DNA of 8,911 nt from Alcaligenaceae bacterium. Lineage in GTDB: Bacteria; Pseudomonadota; Gammaproteobacteria; Burkholderiales; Burkholderiaceae. Under the pieces are notes generated by a model, which was not told the DNA's origin, made no database searches, and saw only the letters and a list, made by a program, of their open reading frames with translations. Made by a program: the position numbers and the translations under genes. The stretch spans positions 1 through 8,911 of the forward strand of contig CANBUF010000058.1 of the NCBI GenBank assembly GCA_947372575.1, in the 5' to 3' direction. This document shows, piece after piece, positions 1-8,911 of this stretch. How positions within the stretch are numbered: the first letter of the stretch is position 1; each line of letters begins with the position of its first letter.

Positions 1-816
1 TGGAAACTCACCCAACAATAACACTGACATCAACGCAGCAAACACGGGCGTCAGATTCAGAAAAAACATCGGCAATTGCGAGCCGGTGCGCGCGACCGCC
101 TTCTGCCAGCACAGGTAACCTAACAATGCGGGACCTACAGCCACATAGAATACGATACCAAGAACCGAGGGCGACCAGGTGATCGGGGCATAGCCCCCCC
201 AGAGGTTTTCTGCAAAGACCATCGGGAGCGCAAGCACCAGCCCCCAAATCATTTGCACGGCAAGCACGCTATTGCCCGACATGGCGGCTGGCCGATCGCG
301 CAGCAGCCAGGTGTAGACACTCCAGAGTCCAATGGCCAGGAGCATGAACAAATCCCCCGAAACAAAAGAAATCTGCACGATATGGCTCAGATCACCACGA
401 ATCAGCACCCAACTCACACCAAGCAAGGAAACCATGGCGCCAAGAGCTGCGGCACGTCCGATAGGCGCATTAAAGAACGCACGGCCAACCAATAGGGTAA
501 AAATAGGGCCAGATGCGGTGATCAGGGAAATATTGATCGGACTCGAGGTGGTCAGCGCAAGATATTGGAGGGCGTTATAGGACGTCGTACTTAAAAACCC
601 AGTGACCGCAAATAAGATCCAGTGTTTTTTGGCTAATGGCCAGTCTTGTTTCAGTCGACCGGCAACAAAAGGCAATAAAATCAGTATTGCAACCACCCAA
701 CGCAGAAAATTCAACGTGATCGGAGGTATGGCGCCAGAAGCAAACCTGCCGACAATAGCGTTGCTCGCCCAGAGCACTGGGGGCAAAACAAGCAAGCCAA
801 GAGTGGTACTACGCAT
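1..816 (-). CDS. EamA/DMT-family inner-membrane transporter, C-terminus cut by window edge
   Basis: This frame is open from an ATG at 816 to the first base of the window, giving 272 residues without a stop; the family is usually about 290-310 residues, so only the last part is missing. The product is strongly hydrophobic with many short membrane segments separated by brief polar loops, as expected for the ten-helix drug/metabolite transporter fold made of two EamA repeats. Repeat 1 covers roughly residues 5-137 and ends in a long helix after the charged GRAFFNAPIGR stretch. Repeat 2 starts near residue 153 and carries the typical NLTPVFAALMSVLLLGE ending near residues 254-270. The substrate cannot be told from sequence; relatives export amino acids or other metabolites. 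No alternative ATG, GTG or TTG occurs in frame between 816 and the upstream stop at 946-948. No clear Shine-Dalgarno precedes the ATG. The gene is divergent from the repeat-protein gene at 989. Confidence 0.9.
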   Translation of the reverse strand, partial: MRSTTLGLLVLPPVLWASNAIVGRFASGAIPPITLNFLRWVVAILILLPFVAGRLKQDWPLAKKHWILFAVTGFLSTTSYNALQYLALTTSSPINISLITASGPIFTLLVGRAFFNAPIGRAAALGAMVSLLGVSWVLIRGDLSHIVQISFVSGDLFMLLAIGLWSVYTWLLRDRPAAMSGNSVLAVQMIWGLVLALPMVFAENLWGGYAPITWSPSVLGIVFYVAVGPALLGYLCWQKAVARTGSQLPMFFLNLTPVFAALMSVLLLGEFP

Positions 817-988
817 AAAAGTCGTTTGTAGCGTTCGGACAGGAACTATAAACCGCTTTCCAGTTCGAAATATATTGAAATCCCCTGAAACACCTTCATC
901 TCCTGTTGGGGTGTGGCATTCGAGCGTGTAAAGATTAGAATGCGTTCATGGGATGCGTTCATCGTGACCGCCCCCACCGGAGAATAAA
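817..988. other. Divergent intergenic region
   Basis: These 172 bases separate the leftward transporter gene from the rightward repeat-protein gene and must hold both promoters. On the plus strand a TAGAAT (936-941) is a possible -10 box, but no good -35 lies 16-18 bases upstream, so the call is weak. An AT-rich stretch at 868-877 (near-palindromic TTCGAA-ATATAT-TGAA context) could serve either direction. A 10-bp direct repeat lies at 940-962. No RNA gene or coding region is seen here. Confidence 0.5.
940..962. repeat. 10-bp direct repeat ATGCGTTCAT, two copies 13 bp apart
   Basis: Perfect copies of ATGCGTTCAT occupy 940-949 and 953-962, separated by GGG. They sit 27-49 bases upstream of the ATG at 989 and begin at the last base of the possible -10 box TAGAAT. 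The position would suit an operator near the transcription start, but the 13-bp period is not a whole helical turn and I do not recognise the motif, so regulatory function is only a guess. Confidence 0.5.
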
Positions 989-1534
989 ATGAACAAGCTT
1001 CTGATGACTGCAGCGGGAATAGTTGGGGTGACACTTGCTGCCAATGCCAGCGCCTGGGTCGAGTCTTCAGGCGGCTATCCAGTCATGGTCGCGCAGCAAG
1101 TCTACGCAGGCCCCCCACAAAACGTCTACACCTCGCAGCCACAGCCACAGAACGTCTATGCAGCACCGCAGCAAACCTACATGGCTCCACCGCCTGTGTA
1201 TGCTGCCCCCCCACAGGCCTATGTCGCGCAACAGCCCGCCTATGTGCAACAACCGGTTTATGTCCAGCAGCAGCCTGTCTATGTGCAGCCGCCGGTATAC
1301 GTGGCGCCTGCGCCAGTGTTTGTTTCTCAGCCTGATTACGCGACAGGGGTGATTGCTGCGGGTGCGATTATCGGCGGCGCAGCCCTGATTGCAGCGACAA
1401 GCGGCCGGGGATATTACGGTGGTTATTATGGTGGCTACGGACGCGGTTATGGCTACGGCTACAACAATGCCTATCGCGGCGGCTACAACCACGGTGGCTA
1501 TTACAACGGCCACACTGGCTACTATCGCCGCTAG
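989..1534 (+). CDS. Secreted PXPV-like repeat protein with Gly/Tyr-rich tail
   Basis: A 181-residue protein with a good ribosome binding site (GGAGA at 979-983, five bases before ATG). Residues 1-22 form a clear Sec signal peptide: Lys3, a hydrophobic core, and ANASA before the probable cleavage site. Residues about 38-112 are low-complexity repeats rich in Gln, Pro, Tyr and Val, such as YVQQPVYVQQQPVYVQPPVY, resembling the short PXPV-type repeats known from secreted Burkholderiales proteins. Residues 117-138 are a hydrophobic, glycine-spaced stretch (GVIAAGAIIGGAALIAA) that resembles a glycine zipper and could insert in or associate with a membrane. Residues 139-181 are dominated by Gly and Tyr with Asn, Arg and His, ending in YYRR. 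No enzymatic motif or cysteine is present. The function is unknown; a cell-envelope or surface role is inferred. It stands alone, convergent with serS. Confidence 0.85.
   Translation: MNKLLMTAAGIVGVTLAANASAWVESSGGYPVMVAQQVYAGPPQNVYTSQPQPQNVYAAPQQTYMAPPPVYAAPPQAYVAQQPAYVQQPVYVQQQPVYVQPPVYVAPAPVFVSQPDYATGVIAAGAIIGGAALIAATSGRGYYGGYYGGYGRGYGYGYNNAYRGGYNHGGYYNGHTGYYRR
1100..1324 (+). repeat. In-gene YVQQP/PVYV tandem-like repeats
   Basis: This stretch encodes residues 38-112 of the exported repeat protein. The unit is irregular, 5-8 residues long, with a recurring tyrosine or phenylalanine next to valine or alanine and two or three Gln/Pro residues between (NVYAAPQQ, PVYAAPPQ, AYVQQ, PVYVQQQ, PVYVQP, PVYVAPA, PVFV). 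Codons differ between copies (tat and tac, gtg, gtc and gta), so the repeat is conserved more in protein than in DNA. Confidence 0.7.
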
Positions 1535-1543
1535 CCCTTGCAC

Positions 1544-3192
<1,649 letters not shown>

Positions 3193-3196
<4 letters not shown>

Positions 3197-4530
3197 GATG
3201 ATTCGCCTCCTTGCTCAGGTGATTTCTTTTGGCGTGCCTGCTGATCGAGCTCGCGCAGATGCGCGAGTTTTACAGCGATTTTAGTTTCGAGTCCACGGTC
3301 GACCGGCTGATACCAGCCAGGCTCACGCATGCCATCTGGCAAATAGGTTTCACCTGCGGCATATGCCTCGGGTTCATCATGCGCGTAGCGATAGGCGTGC
3401 CCGTAGCCCAGTTCCTTCATCAGCTTGGTGGGGGCGTTACGCAAGTGCACCGGGACCGGGCGAGACTGATCCTGCTTGATAAATGCCACCGCCTGGTTGT
3501 AGGCCATGTAGCCCGCATTACTCTTTGCTGCGATTGAAAGATAGATGACTGCCTGCCCAAGCGCCAGCTCACCTTCGGGCGAGCCAAGACGTTCATAGGT
3601 CAGCGCTGCATCATTTGCAATCTGCATGGCGCGAGGATCGGCCAGACCGATGTCTTCCCAGGCCATCCGGACAATGCGTCTGGCGAGGTATTTTGGGTCT
3701 GCGCCACCATCGAGCATGCGCGTCAGCCAGTACAAGGCGGCATCAGGATTCGAGCCACGCACCGACTTGTGCAAGGCTGAAATCTGATCATAAAAATTAT
3801 CTCCCCCCTTATCAAAACGCCGGGCATTCATGCTCAAGGCATTTTCAACCAGTGCCGTGTCAACCCGCAGTGTATGGGAGACAAGCGCTGCGGTGCCCGC
3901 CTGCTCAAGTAAATTCAAAAACCGTCGTGCATCGCCATCTGCATAGCCAATCAGCGTGTCGAGTGCAGCTTCTTCGAAAACAAGATCGGGCAACACTTTG
4001 GTTTGTGCCCGCGCAAGCAGCTCGCGCATTTCCTCATCATTTAGAGACTCAAGCACATAGACTTGTGCGCGCGATAGCAATGCGGAATTGACTTCAAAGG
4101 ATGGGTTTTCGGTCGTGGCGCCGATGAAGGTGACCAGACCAGATTCGACAAAAGGTAGCAAAGCGTCTTGCTGTGCCTTGTTAAATCGGTGTATCTCATC
4201 GACAAACAGCAACGTCCTGCGCTGATGCTGATTGAGCGTGTGCTGGGCCTCTTCCATGGCCGCACGAATTTCCTTGACCCCTGCAAATACCGCTGAAATC
4301 GCAATGAACGCACAATCAAACGCGTGCGCAGTCAAGCGTGCCAGGGTGGTCTTGCCCACGCCAGGGGGTCCCCACAAAATCATCGAATGCGGTCGCCCAG
4401 ACTCAAAGGCAATGCGCAAGGGCTTGCCTGGACCAAGCAAATGACGCTGACCAATCACATCGTCAAGCGTAGCTGGTCTGAGCGCTTCGGCAAGCGGTGG
4501 AATGGGAGAGGTTTTAAACAGATCGCTCAT
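3193..4530 (-). CDS. rarA: Replication-associated recombination protein A (RarA/MgsA, AAA+ ATPase)
   Basis: A cytoplasmic AAA+ ATPase of the RarA/MgsA/WRNIP1 family, related to clamp-loader and RuvB ATPases, that acts at stalled replication forks and on single-stranded DNA ends. The length of 445 residues is typical. Visible motifs are the N-terminal PLAEALRP and DVIGQ region (12-27), Walker A GPPGVGKT (54-61), Walker B LLFVDEIH (107-114), sensor 1 GATTEN (137-142), an arginine-finger region SALLSRAQ (149-156) and sensor 2 GDARR (199-203). The rest is the helical lid and the tetramerisation domain (about 235-425), including [20 protein letters not shown] and [20 protein letters not shown]. 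The tail after 425 is charged. ATG 4530 follows the lolA stop by five bases with no obvious Shine-Dalgarno, so it is probably translated by coupling. Confidence 0.97.
3206..3210 (-). promoter_or_regulatory. Strong Shine-Dalgarno for the TTG-started small gene
   Basis: The minus strand reads GGAGG nine bases before the TTG at 3196. It lies within the last codons of rarA (encoding GGESS). It is the main reason to accept a TTG start for the 66-residue membrane protein and is the best ribosome binding site in the minus-strand cluster. Confidence 0.65.
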
Positions 4531-4535
4531 ATGCG

Positions 4536-5222
4536 CTATTGCATGTGAACAACATCAGCACCCGCTGGAGCAACAAACTCAAAAGTCGACGCCTGCAAGG
4601 CAGGATTACGGACCATACCGGAGAGTTCAACGCGGGTAGTCTGTCCAAAAGCATCGAGCAAAATCACGCGTACTGGAAGTCCGTCTCGCATTCCCAGGTC
4701 AAGATGGACAAATCCAGCCGCCCCGTCGCGTGGTTTGGCACGCAGCCAGGCAATCCCATCACGATCAGGCAATGGTGACACAATGAAAGCCTGCTCAAGC
4801 GGTACCGAACCAAACAATACCGCAGCGGGCGAAGCACCAATTGCCTGGTTGACCTGGCGCACCGTGACCTGATTCAGATCAGGATCCAGTTGAAAAACTT
4901 CTTTGCCGTCAGACACAATCTGCTGGGCATAAGGCGACACGACATCCCATTTAAATCGGCCAGGCCGCTGAAAAGAGAACTGCCCGCTCTGGGCGGGACG
5001 TGTCTGTCCCTGGGGGCCCACCGTGGATTGCAAAAAGGAACCCGTCGCGGTCTTGACCTGCCCGACAAAACTGCGCAGCTGATCCTGGGCACTCACTGCG
5101 GTGGCTGCAACAGCTTGACCCAGGCCTAAACCTGTCAATACCAATATGCTCGCCAGCACCACCGCGCGCATCATCGGCACACTTAAAACTTTAGTCTGTC
5201 GCATTATGAACGTCATCATCAC
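4536..5222 (-). CDS. lolA: Outer-membrane lipoprotein carrier protein LolA
   Basis: The periplasmic chaperone that takes lipoproteins released by the LolCDE transporter and hands them to LolB at the outer membrane. From the outermost start (GTG 5222) it has 228 residues. A signal peptide is clear: Arg19, hydrophobic core 20-35 and probable cleavage after AVA (39) or VSA (45). The mature part matches the family, with [14 protein letters not shown] (52-65), [19 protein letters not shown] (80-98), [19 protein letters not shown] (100-118) and a beta-rich C-terminal half. The start is ambiguous. GTG 5222 overlaps the ftsK stop, ATG codons follow at 5219 and 5216, and another at 5204 gives MRQTKVL. 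The purine run GAAGAG at the end of ftsK is best spaced (five bases) for ATG 5216. The signal peptide is unaffected by this choice. It is translationally coupled to ftsK and lies five bases before rarA. Confidence 0.95.
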   Translation of the reverse strand: MMMTFIMRQTKVLSVPMMRAVVLASILVLTGLGLGQAVAATAVSAQDQLRSFVGQVKTATGSFLQSTVGPQGQTRPAQSGQFSFQRPGRFKWDVVSPYAQQIVSDGKEVFQLDPDLNQVTVRQVNQAIGASPAAVLFGSVPLEQAFIVSPLPDRDGIAWLRAKPRDGAAGFVHLDLGMRDGLPVRVILLDAFGQTTRVELSGMVRNPALQASTFEFVAPAGADVVHMQ

Positions 5223-7607
5223 TCTTCTACTTGTGCATTGGGAGCAAGGATTTCACGGTTGCCGTTTGACTGCATCTTTGAGACCAGGCCGGAGTTTTCC
5301 ATCTGCTCGAGCAGACGTGCTGCGCGGTTGTAACCAATCCGCAAATGGCGCTGCACCAGAGAGATAGAGGCACGACGATGCTTCAGAACAATCTCAACCG
5401 CCTGGTCGTACATGGGATCAGATTCAGCATCTGCCATGCCTGTGACGCTACTGACACCCTCACCTGTTTCACCCTCAACGCTGCCTTCGAGCAGTCCGTC
5501 AATGTAGTCCGGTTCGCCCTGTGCTTTAAGAGATTCAACAACACGATGGACTTCTTCGTCCGAAACAAACGCGCCATGTACACGCACTGGCAAACCAGTA
5601 CCCGGCGGCATGTAGAGCATATCCCCTTGACCGAGCAGGGCTTCAGCACCCATCTGATCAAGAATCGTACGCGAATCGATCTTGGATGACACCTGAAAAG
5701 CGATCCGCGTGGGGATGTTCGCTTTGATCAGGCCAGTAATCACATCCACGCTCGGCCTCTGTGTCGCCAAAATCAGATGAATCCCTGCGGCACGGGCTTT
5801 CTGGGCCAGTCGGGCAATCAGCTCTTCGATTTTTTTACCCACTACCATCATCAAGTCGGCCAGCTCATCAATCACGACCACAATCGTCGGTAATTCATTG
5901 AGTGGCTCAGGCTGATCCGGAGTAAGCGAAAAAGGATTGGGAATGGGTTCTTCGCGCTTGATGGCATCGCGAATTTTTGTGTTGAAGCCCGTCAGGTTCC
6001 GCACACCCATCTTGCTCATCAGGCGGTAGCGTTTTTCCATTTCGCCGACACACCAGTTCAGTGCGTTCGCAGCCTGGCGCATATCGGTCACAACAGGCGC
6101 CAGTAAATGGGGAATGCCTTCGTAGACACTCATTTCGAGCATTTTTGGATCAATCAGAATCAGTCGGGTCTGCGACGAATCAGCTTTGTAGAGAAGCGAC
6201 AAAATCATCGCATTGATTCCGACCGACTTGCCCGAACCTGTTGTCCCCGCGACAAGCAGATGCGGCATTTTGGCCAGGTCAGCGACCACCGGATTGCCAG
6301 CGATGTCCTTACCAAGCGCCATCGTCACCACCGAGTGACTGGAATGGTAAGTTTGCGAACCTAAGATCTCGGAAAGTTTGACCATCTGGCGCCGCGGATT
6401 AGGCAATTCAAAACCCATCAGGTTCTTGCCAGGGATGGTCTCCACCACACGGATACTGACCAGGCTCAGGGCGCGTGCCAGATCCTTAGCCAGATTAACG
6501 ATCTGACTTCCCTTGACACCCGTAGCGGGTTCAATTTCATAACGGGTAATCACCGGGCCAGCCTGCGCCGCAACGACACGCACCTCGACACCAAAATCTG
6601 CGAGTTTTTTCTCGATCAGTCGCGAAGTGAACTCAATAGTCTCATCAGAAACTGTTTCGAATGCAGGGGGAGCAGGATCGAGCAAACTCAGTTCAGGCAA
6701 GTGCCCACTACCACCTTGACTGGCAGGCTCTATGAACAAAGTTTGCTGCTTTTCTTTCTGTACGCGTTCAGACTTGGCTACGGTCACGATGGCAGGCTCG
6801 ATCCGGACAGTGTGCTCATGCTGAACGATTTTTTCGTGCTTGGCCTCGACCTGTTCGTGCCGAACGGCTTTTGCGACCTCACCTGCCCGCCGATCCTGGC
6901 GTGCGCCACGCAAGTCTTTGATTTTTAAGATCAATACCTCAAGCCACCCACCAAGCCGTTCAGAAATATTGAGCCAGGAAAAGCTGAAAAACAAACTCGT
7001 GCCAACACAGATCAGTGCTAGCAAAATCAGCGTACTGAATGAGAAACCGACCGCCTGGGCGAGAAAAGCAGACCACGCCTGTCCCATCACCCCACCAGCA
7101 CCGCTCGAGAAGTCGGTCCTGCTGGGGAGCAGCGTACCAAAGGAGCTCAGGCGATAGGCCTCGAGTCCGATAGAACCAAGCATCGCCATAAAGAAGCCAA
7201 TACCTTGCTCCCACTGGACGCGGGCAAGCGTTTCGGGTTCGCCACGGGCACGGATCTGGTTGGCCAGTCGTAAATAGCCTGCCCGCACGCGATGCAAAAG
7301 CAGCACCACCCACCACCAGGCAGAAAATCCGAACAGATACAGCAGAATGTCAGCCAGATACGCACCGATCAGACCACCGCGGTTATGCAATACCTCTGTA
7401 TGGGCAGAATGAGACCAGCCGGGATCCGTCGGGCTCCAGGTGAATAACACCAGAGTCAGCCATGCCGCCAGGGCAGCAAACAGTATCCAGCGGGCTTCCC
7501 TAAGGAGATAAACCAACCGGGTCTGGAATGCCGAAGGCCCGTTACGGGTGTTTCGGGTGGTGCGCGAAGCGCGTGTTGTGGCAGCAGGAAGTCGAGGCAT
7601 AAGTAAC

Positions 7608-7609
<2 letters not shown>
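5219..7609 (-). CDS. ftsK: DNA translocase FtsK
   Basis: The membrane-anchored, septum-localised DNA pump that moves chromosome ends apart at division and activates XerCD at dif. At 796 residues it is the compact form, well short of the E. coli protein (about 1,330), with a short linker. Four membrane segments lie near 41-58, 82-106, 136-152 and 190-213. The charged linker (about 230-320) holds an unusual His/Glu/Lys/Val-rich part ([20 protein letters not shown]). The motor follows: alpha domain about 325-440, Walker [10 protein letters not shown] (454-462), Walker [12 protein letters not shown] (576-586) and [12 protein letters not shown] (615-626). The winged-helix gamma domain (about 731-790, with [27 protein letters not shown]) binds KOPS in known members. 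ATG 7609 and ATG 7600 (MPRLPAA) are both possible starts and neither has a Shine-Dalgarno. It heads the minus-strand cluster. Confidence 0.98.

Positions 7610-8911
<1,302 letters not shown>

Noticed and set aside
8..247. 79-codon minus-strand open frame at the left edge
   Set aside because: It is out of frame with the transporter, whose 272-codon frame covers the same bases and gives a proper EamA sequence.
1067..1543. 158-codon open frame on the minus strand opposite the repeat-protein gene
   Set aside because: Its Val/Ile/Ala and Arg/Leu/His-rich product is the mirror of the Gly/Tyr and Gln/Pro codons of the real gene. It has no recognisable domain, and the plus-strand gene has a signal peptide and a good ribosome binding site.
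3615..4091. 158-codon plus-strand open frame within rarA
   Set aside because: It lies wholly inside an intact RarA coding region, and the product is Arg/His/Pro/Ser-rich and featureless.

Overview
The window looks like ordinary chromosomal DNA from a betaproteobacterium, most likely Burkholderiales and possibly Alcaligenaceae. That placement is inferred from the gene order, the protein flavour of FtsK, LolA and SerRS, and a Burkholderiales-style Pro/Val/Tyr/Gln repeat secreted protein. No 16S rRNA or other taxonomic marker is present. No mobile element, CRISPR array, tRNA, rRNA or defence system was found.

Layout: (1) 1-816, minus: an EamA/DMT-family membrane transporter that runs off the left edge and lacks its last residues. 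(2) 817-988: a 172-bp divergent intergenic region with a 10-bp direct repeat just upstream of the next gene. (3) 989-1534, plus: a small exported protein with a signal peptide, YVQQP-type repeats, a glycine-zipper-like hydrophobic stretch and a Gly/Tyr-rich tail. (4) 1535-1618: a convergent intergenic region full of overlapping inverted repeats, one of which spans the serS stop codon. (5) 7609 down to 1603, minus: a tightly packed cluster read in the order ftsK, lolA, rarA, a 66-residue single-pass membrane protein, serS. (6) 7610-7645: a 36-bp divergent promoter region. (7) 7646-8911, plus: trxB overlapping the start of an Smr-family protein that is cut by the right edge.

The minus-strand cluster is a known conserved neighbourhood. 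E. coli has trxB, lrp, ftsK, lolA, rarA and serS in this order, with trxB divergent. Here lrp is absent and an extra small membrane protein sits between rarA and serS. The cluster joins chromosome segregation at division (FtsK), lipoprotein transport across the periplasm (LolA), replication-fork maintenance (RarA) and seryl-tRNA synthesis (SerS). Spacings of -4 to +5 bp from ftsK to the small gene point to co-transcription and translational coupling. A 55-bp gap before serS leaves room for a separate serS promoter.

The less explained items are the repeat protein, the small membrane protein with a TTG start, the inverted-repeat cluster at the convergent gene ends, and the compact ftsK/trxB promoter, where ftsK mRNA might be leaderless. 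I did not find a convincing new multi-gene system.
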